DNA from: Leptospira kanakyensis | Lineage (GTDB): Bacteria; Spirochaetota; Leptospiria; Leptospirales; Leptospiraceae | Direction: 5' to 3' | Assembly: GCF_004769235.1 (NCBI RefSeq) | Contig: NZ_RQFG01000001.1 | Span: 71,459-135,458, forward strand | DNA length: 64,000 nucleotides | Shown here: one piece after another, positions 1 through 8,619 of the stretch | Layout: each line of letters opens with the position of its first letter | Numbering within the stretch: the first letter of the stretch is position 1 | Translations under genes and position numbers: made by a program | Notes under the pieces: model-generated | What the model saw: only the letters and a program-made list of their open reading frames with translations | Databases searched by the model: none | Told to the model about the DNA's origin: nothing

Positions 1-190
1 TTGCATAAGGATAAAACAAAAACTACACGTATCAATAGAATATCTACTGATGACTAGTGGTTATCCTATGAGGAAATTCCTATATCATAAAAAGTAACCA
101 TGAATCGTAGGAATACTTTACAATTAATTCAATCGATTCAAACATCACTAAAACATTCGAAAAATCTTTCGTCGAATCAACCGAAATACA

Positions 191-1666
191 ATGAGCACTA
201 ACGATACAAATATAGTACCTCGAGATAAGCTCGCCAAATTCGAGTTAACTGAAGAATCCTTAAATAGTTTCCGTAAAAATAACAATATCCCACTCGACCT
301 ATACAATAAGGACGGACAAATCCTCATTCATAAAAAAAGGAACCCTACCGAAGCTGATTTCGGAAAACTACTAAAGTTCGAAATGCAAGGGGTATATTTC
401 CTTATTTCAGAGTTAAAAAAATCTAAACAGTCTGGATCTCATGACCACGCTTTTTTAGAACCTGGCCGCACAACCAAACTATTTGATCACGAAAAAACAT
501 CTAGGTTTGCAAAACAATCCCAAGCCCTCATTGAAGACCTCCGCAAAACTTCTTTTTCTTCTGACCAAGCTGTTTTTGTACAAAACTCAGTGAACGAACT
601 TCTCACTGACTTCACTAGCAATCCTGATTACGAACTTGGGATTTTTAATATTTTAGAAATTCTAGGAGTGGCGGGAGTCTCTGTAGAATCGGAACTAATG
701 ACCAAACGCACAGTTGTTGCTATGGGAATGAAGGTTCGCACAAAAAAAATCGTCAACGAAGGAAAAGAAGAATCCAATAAAAAAGACCACCTAAGCCTAA
801 TGATGGCAAGTTATTTGGCGGATGTAGGATACTCAAGGCTTGACATTAAAAACAATCCTAAACTCACCAAAGAAGAATATGCGGTTGTCCAACAACACCC
901 CATCATCAGTTATTTGATGACACTGCCTGCTCCAGAAATTGATTCCCATGTTCGCACTTTAATTTTAAACCATCACAGACCTTATCGTGGGAACGGAGTG
1001 AACAATAACTTTCCAGATCCAAGATCTTTATTTTCGAAACTTATGTCCGTCCGAGACAAATACAATAAAGAAGTTGGAAAAGAAAGAATCACCCAAGACA
1101 TCGAACTCCAACTCCACTTACAAGAAAACAATGTAACCTCTGCTAGTTTCGAAGAAGACATTGCCATCCTTTCTTTAGCAAGCGAATATGCATCCCTCAC
1201 TTCCAACCAACCTTGGAGACCTGCATTCAAATCTTCTACAGCTTTAAAGATGATCCTCAATGATTCCTTTTTTTCTTATAGCAATAAAAACATCAGACAT
1301 CTTTTAGATTATGTAGGAAGTTCTCTCACCAATAATGAAAACATTGTGAACTTTGGAGACTTTGTCATCACAGCATCCGTAGATTCAGAGAGACGTGCTC
1401 ATTTTGATATTTGTATCGTTTTGGAAGTGGGTCGTTACCAAACAAGACCCAAACTCCAAAGAATTTGTAGCATCAATCCGATTTTCCAAAAAGGAAACAA
1501 ATTCAAAATAGCTGACTTTGATTTACACAGTATCAAAATTGATCGCAGAAAAGCCATCATGGACTTAGCCTTACAAGCAGGAACTTCTCGTGTGATTTAT
1601 ATCATTGACCCGGAACTAAACCCGGCTCTCCACGAAGCCGTTTACAAAATTAATATGGCCTCCTAA
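191..1666 (+). CDS. Degenerate HD-GYP-like domain protein
   Basis: A 491-residue soluble protein with no signal peptide or membrane segment. The central part, residues about 195-265, has the shape of an HD-GYP output domain: a segment DHLSLMMASYLADVGY, then KLTKEEYAVVQQHP and LILNHHRPYRGNG. In active HD-GYP proteins the first segment reads LLHDIGK and the late one HHE..DG.GYP. Here the HD pair is replaced by AD and the GYP box by RGNG, although HH is kept. Cyclic di-GMP hydrolysis is therefore doubtful, and a binding or scaffold role is possible. The N-terminal 180 residues and the C-terminal 130 match nothing I recognise. The start is the first ATG; the ribosome site is weak. The stop overlaps that of the convergent cyclase gene by four bases. 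Confidence 0.8.
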   Translation: MSTNDTNIVPRDKLAKFELTEESLNSFRKNNNIPLDLYNKDGQILIHKKRNPTEADFGKLLKFEMQGVYFLISELKKSKQSGSHDHAFLEPGRTTKLFDHEKTSRFAKQSQALIEDLRKTSFSSDQAVFVQNSVNELLTDFTSNPDYELGIFNILEILGVAGVSVESELMTKRTVVAMGMKVRTKKIVNEGKEESNKKDHLSLMMASYLADVGYSRLDIKNNPKLTKEEYAVVQQHPIISYLMTLPAPEIDSHVRTLILNHHRPYRGNGVNNNFPDPRSLFSKLMSVRDKYNKEVGKERITQDIELQLHLQENNVTSASFEEDIAILSLASEYASLTSNQPWRPAFKSSTALKMILNDSFFSYSNKNIRHLLDYVGSSLTNNENIVNFGDFVITASVDSERRAHFDICIVLEVGRYQTRPKLQRICSINPIFQKGNKFKIADFDLHSIKIDRRKAIMDLALQAGTSRVIYIIDPELNPALHEAVYKINMAS

Positions 1667-3012
1667 GATAGGTTTGGTGCATAAAGATGAATTTTTTGTT
1701 CTCTTCCAGAAAGAGTGACCGATTCTTTTTTATCCCAACCACTTGGCGAGCCCGTCTCTAACCAAACCGCTTCCGAAATCAAAAAAGAAACTCCCAATTC
1801 TTTACAGGCAGACTCTATACGAGAGGCCGTGTTGACAGTATCTCCAATCACTGTATATTCCATTCTTTCTTCCGATCCAATGCTTCCGCAGAACACTTCT
1901 CCTGTATGGATCCCAATTCCAATTTTGATTTCCGATTCGCCCTTAGAAATTCGTTCTTGGTTCCAATTATCAAGTTCCTCTAACATAGACTTTGCGGCAA
2001 GGACTGCATCTTCAGAATCTTCGCCAACTCTCTCGGAAGGAGTGGGTGTTCCAAAAGTTGCCATCACCGCGTCCCCAATGAATTTATCCAAACTACCGTT
2101 GTGTTTAAAAATGGCTCGCACCATACGGCGACGAAATTCAGTTAAAAAAACGGATAGTGCTTCAGGATCCATTGGTTCTGAAAATTGAGTGAACCCACGG
2201 ATATCACTGAATAGGATTGTGACCTTTTGGCGTTTGCCTTTAGCGATGACTTCTGGTTCCGAAACAATTTCAGAAACCAAATCAGGTGAAAAATAACGAG
2301 ATAAAGTTGTTTTCTGTGATTCTGCGGCCGCAAATTTTAATAACATCCGGAGGCTACGAAAGATCGCATAAGAAATCGCAAATACCAAAACCAGATAGAC
2401 CGTTGGTTTTGTCACAGAAGCATCAGACAAAATGATTTGGTCACCAAGGACATACTGATTCCAATCCATACCACTCACTGCATTCGAATCGACCAATGCA
2501 TAGATCAAAAACCCGTAGTAACTGAAGAGAAAACAAACAAAGGAAAAATTAACAAGAGAGAACCGGTATTGGAACAAACTCAAAGACAAAGGCAAAAGAT
2601 AAAATACAACCAAGGGAGTTTTGACTAGGAAGTTTGGATTTCCCTCTCCTTTTAAAATGTACCAGTTAAAAATAGTTACAGTGATGAGTAGGTTATCAAC
2701 AAACAAACTGATATAATCATACTTAGTTTTCCAATGCCCCTTACTTTTTTTCAGAATCTGATAATGGATAAACGTATTTAAAAAATAAAATGTAATCCCA
2801 ACAAAGTTAATCAAATACCCAAAAATCGAATCGATATTACTTAGATTGGCAATCGCACTGGCAACAAGTGCCACTCCAATCACATACCGAAAACGAACGG
2901 CAAACAAAGCCCCCATTTGTTCTTCTTGGTATAGAAGTTCCGACATATACCGAGGGAACTGGTCACGGATACAATAAACAGAACGAATGGAACGAACAAT
3001 CGAGGCGAACAT
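1663..3012 (-). CDS. Membrane-bound class III adenylate cyclase
   Basis: The N-terminal half is hydrophobic, with about six membrane segments. The C-terminal about 180 residues form a class III nucleotide cyclase domain. Metal-binding aspartates are visible in FSDIRGFT and FIGDAVMATFG. The lysine just before FIGD is the usual adenine-selecting residue, and NTASRIE carries the transition-state asparagine and arginine. Synthesis of cAMP from ATP at the inner membrane is the likely function. No HAMP or sensory domain is evident between the membrane part and the catalytic part. I chose the ATG start; a TTG 36 bases upstream (3048) is also in frame, and neither has a good ribosome site. The gene converges on the HD-like gene with a four-base stop overlap. 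Confidence 0.88.
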   Translation of the reverse strand: MFASIVRSIRSVYCIRDQFPRYMSELLYQEEQMGALFAVRFRYVIGVALVASAIANLSNIDSIFGYLINFVGITFYFLNTFIHYQILKKSKGHWKTKYDYISLFVDNLLITVTIFNWYILKGEGNPNFLVKTPLVVFYLLPLSLSLFQYRFSLVNFSFVCFLFSYYGFLIYALVDSNAVSGMDWNQYVLGDQIILSDASVTKPTVYLVLVFAISYAIFRSLRMLLKFAAAESQKTTLSRYFSPDLVSEIVSEPEVIAKGKRQKVTILFSDIRGFTQFSEPMDPEALSVFLTEFRRRMVRAIFKHNGSLDKFIGDAVMATFGTPTPSERVGEDSEDAVLAAKSMLEELDNWNQERISKGESEIKIGIGIHTGEVFCGSIGSEERMEYTVIGDTVNTASRIESACKELGVSFLISEAVWLETGSPSGWDKKESVTLSGREQKIHLYAPNLS

Positions 3013-3093
3013 AGCCAGACATTCCAACAGATAAAGTTTTGGAAGCAAGGGAATTTTCTTTTTGCCAATTCAGATTCCATTGATTATCAATGA

Positions 3094-3924
3094 ATGATGT
3101 TCCAGAACAGAACGATGATGTTATGGGGTAAATTGGCTTCCTTTCTTGCGGTGGATGTTCTCGTTTCCGTTTGGGCAAACCTTTCTTTTTTTTCTCATTA
3201 TGGAAATGAAAAAATTCGGTTTACCCTCCTTATTTTTTATACCAGTTCCGTTTGGGCACTCTATTTGGCAGACCATTTATGGGATGCTTTGCGAGAAAAG
3301 GAAACTCTATCAGAACGCGGGAGTTTCTATTTGCGATTCCGCCATTGGATTGTTAGTTTTCTAATCTTTCTGACTTTGGTTTCGTTTTTTGTAGGATTCT
3401 ATTTTGAATTTTTATTCCTCACAGGAAACCTCCTTCTTCTCCTCTCCTTTGTTTTTTCAATTGGTTTGATTGTGAGCCACTTGTCGCCAATACCCAAAGA
3501 AATTTTGGTTTCTGGATTTTATGTATTGGGGGTGATTGCCCCCTTTGGATCGTTTGGTGGATGGGATCCGATGGTGTGGATCTTTTTTATCCATGTATTT
3601 GCGAATGTCCTCCTTACCTACAATACAGACCGTGAATTTGATCTTGTGCAAAATACCTTCACCCTAACCCAAGTTCTGGATCCGAAAAAACTAAAGGTTT
3701 TGGTACTTTGTCTTTTGGGAATGGGGTTTTGTTTCCTAATGGCCCAAAGGATTTGGGGAAATCTCTCTGAGCTTTATTTTTTGGGGATGGGGTCTGCCTA
3801 TCTATGGCTTGGTGTTTGTCATTTTGTGAAGATGGAAGGTTTTCGATTTAAGTCCCTTTGTGAACTTTCGTACCTGCCGCTCTTTCTGCCCCAGATCGTT
3901 TTTTTCTTCTCCCTACTTCCTTAA
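3094..3924 (+). CDS. Multi-pass membrane protein, possibly UbiA-like
   Basis: A 276-residue protein with about eight hydrophobic segments. Two acidic clusters sit in cytoplasm-like loops: YLADHLWDALREKE near residue 57 and YNTDREFD near residue 170. Their spacing and form resemble the two Asp-rich magnesium/diphosphate motifs of UbiA-type prenyltransferases, which suggests a distant member of that superfamily. The motifs are not canonical (NDxxDxxxD), so function and substrate are open. Several ATG codons lie in frame in the first 25 bases after the start chosen here (3097, 3115, 3118). It is transcribed away from the cyclase gene and stands 16 bases before a small membrane-protein gene, with which it probably forms an operon. 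Confidence 0.7.
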   Translation: MMFQNRTMMLWGKLASFLAVDVLVSVWANLSFFSHYGNEKIRFTLLIFYTSSVWALYLADHLWDALREKETLSERGSFYLRFRHWIVSFLIFLTLVSFFVGFYFEFLFLTGNLLLLLSFVFSIGLIVSHLSPIPKEILVSGFYVLGVIAPFGSFGGWDPMVWIFFIHVFANVLLTYNTDREFDLVQNTFTLTQVLDPKKLKVLVLCLLGMGFCFLMAQRIWGNLSELYFLGMGSAYLWLGVCHFVKMEGFRFKSLCELSYLPLFLPQIVFFFSLLP

Positions 3925-3940
3925 AATTTAGGGTGGGCTT

Positions 3941-4240
3941 ATGTGGTTACTCATCGTCCATTCGTTTGCCCTTTTGTTATTTGTCTTACTTTATGCTTTC
4001 CGATTTCGAAAACTAGTTCCCAATCCCGAACCAAATCTCCTCCTGCAAATCCAAACAGCCACAAAAGATTGGAAATCCACTCACCATTTAGTCCTTCTCA
4101 TCGGATTTTCCCTTTTCCTCCTCTATCCCCTAACCTTAGGATTTTCCTTCTACCTCCAGAGTGACGCCAACGTCCTTGTTGTCATCCTTTGGGTAATTTG
4201 GGCCTACAATTGGAGCAAATACACGTTCTGGAGAGAATAA
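3941..4240 (+). CDS. Small two-to-three-helix membrane protein
   Basis: A 99-residue protein with an N-terminal hydrophobic helix and two more in the second half, separated by a polar stretch near residues 25-42. It has no motif I recognise. A GGTGGG ribosome site stands just before the ATG. It follows the UbiA-like gene by 16 bases and is probably cotranscribed with it. The function is unknown. Confidence 0.65.
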   Translation: MWLLIVHSFALLLFVLLYAFRFRKLVPNPEPNLLLQIQTATKDWKSTHHLVLLIGFSLFLLYPLTLGFSFYLQSDANVLVVILWVIWAYNWSKYTFWRE

Positions 4241-4263
4241 TGTACTTCCCTTATGACTTCGCT

Positions 4264-4300
4264 CCCGTTTTCTGGTCTAAGGTAATCCACGAAAACGGGG
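4264..4300 (+). promoter_or_regulatory. Hairpin in the etfB 5' leader
   Basis: A nine-base inverted repeat, CCCGTTTTC and GAAAACGGG, is separated by 18 bases and can be extended by a U-G pair. It ends three bases before the AAGGA ribosome site of etfB. It lacks a U-run, so it is not an ordinary terminator for the gene upstream. A role in mRNA stability, processing or translation control is possible. Confidence 0.5.
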
Positions 4301-4307
4301 TTAAGGA

Positions 4308-5069
4308 ATGAAAATTGTTGTTCTAGTAAAACAGGTTCCGGACACGGAAACCAATATCAAAGTCGGCGACAAATCGATCAACGAAGCTGGCGTAAAATGG
4401 ATCATCTCTCCTTATGATGAATTTGCTATCGAAGAGGGAATTAGAATTCGTGAAAAAAGCGGTGGAGAAGTCATCGCAGTGTCCCTCGGCCCAGACCGCG
4501 CCGTAGAAGCACTTCGTACTGCCTACGCTATGGGTGTAGACAGAGCCGTTCATGTAAAAGTGGATGACTACGTAACTTTCGACTCTACATACACTTCCGA
4601 ACTTCTTGCAAACCTCATCAAAGCTGAAAATGCAGATGTAGTGATTGGTGGTCGTCAATCCATCGATACTGACAGCTCACAAGTTGTCGTTCAAATTGCA
4701 GAGAGATTGAATGTTCCTCACGTTGCTATGGCCCTCAAACTTGAGTTTGACGGAAACAAAGTGACTGCAACTCGCGAAATCGAAGGTGGAACTGAAGTCG
4801 TAGAAACTACAGCTCCTCTAGCTGTCACTGCTCAAAAAGGATTGAACGAACCAAGATACCCAAGTTTGAAAGGGATCATGTCTGCGAAGAAAAAACCGGT
4901 AGATGTTAAAAAACCGGAAGAACTCGGAGCAACTGGATCTAAACTCGAAGTTGTATCTCTCGAACCACCTCCTCCACGTATCGCTGGTCGAAAACTGGAA
5001 GCAGCAGATGCAGCAGGTTTTGCATCTCAACTTGTAAAAGCTCTTCGCGAAGAAGCGAAGGTCATCTAA
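4308..5069 (+). CDS. etfB: Electron transfer flavoprotein beta subunit
   Basis: This is the small subunit of the soluble ETF heterodimer. ETF takes electrons from acyl-CoA dehydrogenases and passes them to ETF:quinone oxidoreductase. The N-terminus MKIVVLVKQVPDTE, the segment ISPYDEFAIEEGIRI and the core GRQSIDTDSSQV are typical of the family, as is the 253-residue length. A strong AAGGA ribosome site stands before the ATG. etfA follows after a 10-base gap, so the two are translated together. An acyl-CoA dehydrogenase that could feed it is encoded about 20 kb away in this window. Confidence 0.97.
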   Translation: MKIVVLVKQVPDTETNIKVGDKSINEAGVKWIISPYDEFAIEEGIRIREKSGGEVIAVSLGPDRAVEALRTAYAMGVDRAVHVKVDDYVTFDSTYTSELLANLIKAENADVVIGGRQSIDTDSSQVVVQIAERLNVPHVAMALKLEFDGNKVTATREIEGGTEVVETTAPLAVTAQKGLNEPRYPSLKGIMSAKKKPVDVKKPEELGATGSKLEVVSLEPPPPRIAGRKLEAADAAGFASQLVKALREEAKVI

Positions 5070-5079
5070 GGAGACGAAC

Positions 5080-6039
5080 ATGGCTGATGTTTTAGTAGTT
5101 GGTGAATTAAAAAACGGCGAACTTAAAAAAATCTCAAAAGAACTCACTTCTGCAGCTCGCAAAATTGCGGACTCCATTGGTGGTAAAGTTCATACAGTAA
5201 TCATTACTGACAACGTTGATACGTTTGCTGGTGATTTGAAAGCGGTTGGTGCTGATACAGTAATCGGTGCAAACCTTGGTGAATTTTCTCCTGAAGGTTA
5301 TGCAAATGGAATTTTTGCAATCATCCAAGAGAAAAAACCAGCAGTGGTTCTTCTACCACACTCCGCACAAGGAAAAGAATACTCCGCAAGAGTAGCGATC
5401 AAAGCAAATGCTGGAATCGTTGCTGATGCAGTGGCTCTTTCTGTTGACGGTGGTAAAGTAGTAGCAAAGAAACCAATTTACTCTGGAAAAGCGTATGCAA
5501 ATTTCAAAGTAACTTCTGACATCCAAATCTTTACAGTACGTGCAAACTCCCAAGAAGTAACTCCAAAAGACGGAGCGGGTGCAGTAGAAAAATCTGGTGC
5601 AGCAGCAGGCGAAGTAAGAACTAAGTCTCTCTCTAAAGATCTTTCTGGTGGAAACAAAGTACAACTTGCTGATGCTTCTATCATTGTATCTGGCGGACGC
5701 GGAATCAAAGGACCAGAAAACTGGCCAATCATCCAAGACTTAGCTGACACACTCGGCGCAGCACTTGGTGCTTCCCGTGCGACTGTGGATGCAGGATGGA
5801 TTTCTCACTCACACCAAGTAGGACAAACAGGAAAAACTGTCTCCCCTAACTGTTACATTGCTTGCGGTATCTCCGGAGCCATCCAACACTTAGCGGGTAT
5901 GGGATCTTCTAAATACATCGTTGCCATCAACAAAGATGGAGATGCTCCTATTTTCAAAGTAGCGACTTACGGTGTTGTTGCTGACCTTTTCGAAGTAGTG
6001 CCTGCACTTACTTCTGAGTTCAAAAAAGTATTGGGTTAA
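5080..6039 (+). CDS. etfA: Electron transfer flavoprotein alpha subunit
   Basis: This is the FAD-binding subunit of ETF, 319 residues, the normal size. The C-terminal FAD site is clear: [20 protein letters not shown] is followed by [19 protein letters not shown] and [11 protein letters not shown]. The N-terminal half is the usual degenerate nucleotide-binding lobe. A GGAG ribosome site stands before the ATG. It is the second gene of the etfBA pair; a LolA-like gene starts only 22 bases after its stop, so transcription may continue. Confidence 0.97.
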   Translation: MADVLVVGELKNGELKKISKELTSAARKIADSIGGKVHTVIITDNVDTFAGDLKAVGADTVIGANLGEFSPEGYANGIFAIIQEKKPAVVLLPHSAQGKEYSARVAIKANAGIVADAVALSVDGGKVVAKKPIYSGKAYANFKVTSDIQIFTVRANSQEVTPKDGAGAVEKSGAAAGEVRTKSLSKDLSGGNKVQLADASIIVSGGRGIKGPENWPIIQDLADTLGAALGASRATVDAGWISHSHQVGQTGKTVSPNCYIACGISGAIQHLAGMGSSKYIVAINKDGDAPIFKVATYGVVADLFEVVPALTSEFKKVLG

Positions 6040-6061
6040 TCCCAATACGAACCATCAAACT

Positions 6062-6643
6062 TTGAGGAATATCCTTCCCAAATTTTCGATCGTTCTCCTT
6101 TTCTCTGTCCAAACGGGTATCCTTTGGGCAGAGGATGGAAGAGATCGCCTGAATGCCGTCATAGGCAAAATGAATTCACTCGAAAGTTTTCGCGCCTCGG
6201 TTACCATCAATGGTGGACTGACTGGTGTTGTTTCCTTCAAAAGCCCAAACCAACTCCATGCTCGTTTCAGTGACGGACGGATCATTTCCTCCAACGGTAG
6301 AATTTTGTGGTTTTACAACCCAGATTCATCGATTGCGGGAAAACAGGATCTAAAAGGTGTTTCCGGAGGCCTTGGGGGACTACTTTCTGGATACGAAAAT
6401 GTGTCGGTAAGTGGCAGAACTTTTCGTCTTACTTCTAATACAAAGCGTTATAATGAAATTATCTTGGTTGTTTCCGATAACGACCTTCCTCGTGTACTCA
6501 AAATGAAACGTTCCGACGAAGAAATTACTGAAGTGGCTTTCTCTGGCATTGCCACGAACATTGGTCTTGGAACGGGACTGTTCAACTTCCAACCTCCCAC
6601 AAGCTCACAAATTGTTGAGAACCCTCTCAACCAAAAGGAGTGA
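6062..6643 (+). CDS. LolA-like outer-membrane lipoprotein carrier
   Basis: A 193-residue exported protein. The N-terminus has two basic residues, then a hydrophobic stretch ending in ILWAED, a signal peptide with cleavage after WA. The mature part, with RDRLNAVIGKMNSLESFRA and later SNGRILWFYNPDSSI, follows the LolA/LppX fold pattern; such proteins carry lipoproteins across the periplasm to the outer membrane. The start used is TTG, because no ATG or GTG gives a signal peptide; the ribosome site is poor. The gene ends two bases before the next start, so it is coupled to the DUF5312-like gene. Confidence 0.8.
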   Translation: MRNILPKFSIVLLFSVQTGILWAEDGRDRLNAVIGKMNSLESFRASVTINGGLTGVVSFKSPNQLHARFSDGRIISSNGRILWFYNPDSSIAGKQDLKGVSGGLGGLLSGYENVSVSGRTFRLTSNTKRYNEIILVVSDNDLPRVLKMKRSDEEITEVAFSGIATNIGLGTGLFNFQPPTSSQIVENPLNQKE

Positions 6644-6645
6644 TT

Positions 6646-8619
6646 GTGACCCCGGTCTCCCGTACAGAAGCACATAGAGTTTTTGCCGACTTGTACCGTA
6701 AAACGCGGACACCGGAACACCAACAACTCATCGATGAGGCCATTTTAAAATCAAACGACGTATTCATTCGTATTGATCTCATCCGAAAAGTGGATGAGGA
6801 TTTCGAAAGTAAAAACAAACCGAAAAAAGAAGACAATAGAGACCGTGGTCTTCCTGAAAAAGAACAACCAAGAAGAGAAGTCATTTCTCGCACACAAACT
6901 CCCGATCCAAAACCAAAACGTTCTAGCGATTTAGTCACAGTCGATAGTGCCAAACAAAAACAAAACCCAGCAAAAAAAAGAGCCATTGAACAAAGACAAG
7001 GTGGCGGTTTACTTGCTGGATTATTTGGCGGTGGAGCTGGAAACCCAAACAACTCCATTGGTAAATTTGGGAAAGACACAGGAACCATTGACATTGGACT
7101 TTTTGGCAGGAACCCTACGATTTCCAACAATGTGGAAAAACTCTTCCGGGGGATGAAGGAAGATGTCCTCATTCCCACCATCCAAGCCCTTCGTGTTTCC
7201 GAACAACAAGGTTGGAGGATTTGGACTCCACTAGTTTATAATATCATTAATAATTTTAATAAGTTCTTTAACGCATTTGCATCACTGGATGCTCTCATCT
7301 TAGATAAAATATCCGCCGATATCTTTTTAGAACGTTCTCTCAAAATGCAGATGTTTTATGTTCGTTTTCTTCAAAGAAACGATGCAAACGACATCATCCT
7401 TTCAAACCTTCCTGACATTGTTAAAATGGATGACAAACTCACGCCAAAACTGAGCAAAATCATGGAAGGTGTGAACTACGCTCTCAATTTAGAAAACACC
7501 AAACCCAAGTTATCTGATGCTATTACTGCATTTTATATTGTAGCAAAGAAAAAAATGTTCACTTGGCCAGAAATCATTACTGATTTACGTGTTCCTCCTA
7601 TCCAAGAACATAAATTCCAGGCAGCTCGTGAAATCCAAAAAGAAGTGGAGATCACTGTTGCTAAATTATCTGACGATATCAACACAAGATCTTTTAAAAA
7701 AGAAGAACTTCAGAATCTACGCACACGTTATTTTTCTATTGATGACAAAGGGAAAATCAGTTTCGATTTTTTGAATGTAGTTGTAGATGATTTTATGGCT
7801 CACCATATGCCAGAATCGGCAAAAAGCCAAACCGTCAAAAATAGTTATAAATCACAACCACATAGACTGGTTTATTTATTATTAAGAGATTTACAAACAG
7901 TATACATCAACTTAATCGAAGGATACGTTCGTCTTGGTGATAAAAACCAAAACCAAGAACTCCTCCTCATCCAACCGGGCCTTTTTAGAAACGAAATTGA
8001 CCAACTTAACTCCCTCGTCCGAACCATTGATAATTTTAATAAAAAATTCCCAAGTTTCCAGTATAGTTTCCAACAGTATGGAATGGACAACAGCACAGGA
8101 AATGCTGCAAACGATCAAATAGCAGGAACCATTGTCCTCGCCTTACAAGAATCATCCGAATTTTTTGGAAGTTTTGCAGGAAAACTCAACATCATCGTAG
8201 AAAACCATTTAATGGCAAAAGCCACAGAAGCCAAAGGGAAAGTGAACGATAAAATTGTTTCTACGAAAGACAAAGTCATCGAAGAAGTAAAAATTGCCCA
8301 AAGGTTCATCCCACATTTTGACAAATCAGTTGTGGCTAAAGAAAGAATCAATGGGATGAAAGTGGAAGATGTTTTCGTTCAATTTACAAAGTATTTATAC
8401 AATTATGCAGTCATCTTCAAAGATCCTGCAACCACATCCAAACTCACAGCACATCGAAAAATCGAACAAGAACTCATCAAGTTAAACAAAGAATACGAAA
8501 GGCTCACCTACTCTACATTCAATAAAGAAGCTGATGGTGATAGTTCAAGTTCAGAATCTTCCGAAAACAAAAATACATCAGATCCAATCGACCTTTCCGA
8601 TACAGAAGGAGAAACATGA
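6646..8619 (+). CDS. Conserved spirochaetal cytoplasmic protein (DUF5312-like)
   Basis: A 657-residue hydrophilic protein without signal or membrane segments. Residues 1-60 are basic, residues 60-120 are low-complexity K/E/P-rich, then comes a Gly-rich patch (GGGLLAGLFGGGAG). The remaining 500 residues are predominantly helical, ending in an acidic Ser-rich tail. I recognise it as a spirochaete family of unknown function, from memory DUF5312. The GTG at 6646 is preferred over the GTG six bases upstream, because AAGGAG then lies five bases before it. The stop overlaps the trpS start (ATGA). No enzymatic motif is visible. Confidence 0.8.
   Translation: MTPVSRTEAHRVFADLYRKTRTPEHQQLIDEAILKSNDVFIRIDLIRKVDEDFESKNKPKKEDNRDRGLPEKEQPRREVISRTQTPDPKPKRSSDLVTVDSAKQKQNPAKKRAIEQRQGGGLLAGLFGGGAGNPNNSIGKFGKDTGTIDIGLFGRNPTISNNVEKLFRGMKEDVLIPTIQALRVSEQQGWRIWTPLVYNIINNFNKFFNAFASLDALILDKISADIFLERSLKMQMFYVRFLQRNDANDIILSNLPDIVKMDDKLTPKLSKIMEGVNYALNLENTKPKLSDAITAFYIVAKKKMFTWPEIITDLRVPPIQEHKFQAAREIQKEVEITVAKLSDDINTRSFKKEELQNLRTRYFSIDDKGKISFDFLNVVVDDFMAHHMPESAKSQTVKNSYKSQPHRLVYLLLRDLQTVYINLIEGYVRLGDKNQNQELLLIQPGLFRNEIDQLNSLVRTIDNFNKKFPSFQYSFQQYGMDNSTGNAANDQIAGTIVLALQESSEFFGSFAGKLNIIVENHLMAKATEAKGKVNDKIVSTKDKVIEEVKIAQRFIPHFDKSVVAKERINGMKVEDVFVQFTKYLYNYAVIFKDPATTSKLTAHRKIEQELIKLNKEYERLTYSTFNKEADGDSSSSESSENKNTSDPIDLSDTEGET

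Noticed and set aside
1..190. Possible promoter or truncated gene at the left edge
   Set aside because: The stretch is AT-rich with stops in all frames and without a convincing -35/-10 pair.
4323..5750. Several long reading frames on the minus strand opposite etfB and etfA
   Set aside because: They lie opposite strongly supported genes, have Cys/Phe/Ser-rich nonsense-like sequence and no ribosome sites; they are by-products of codon bias.
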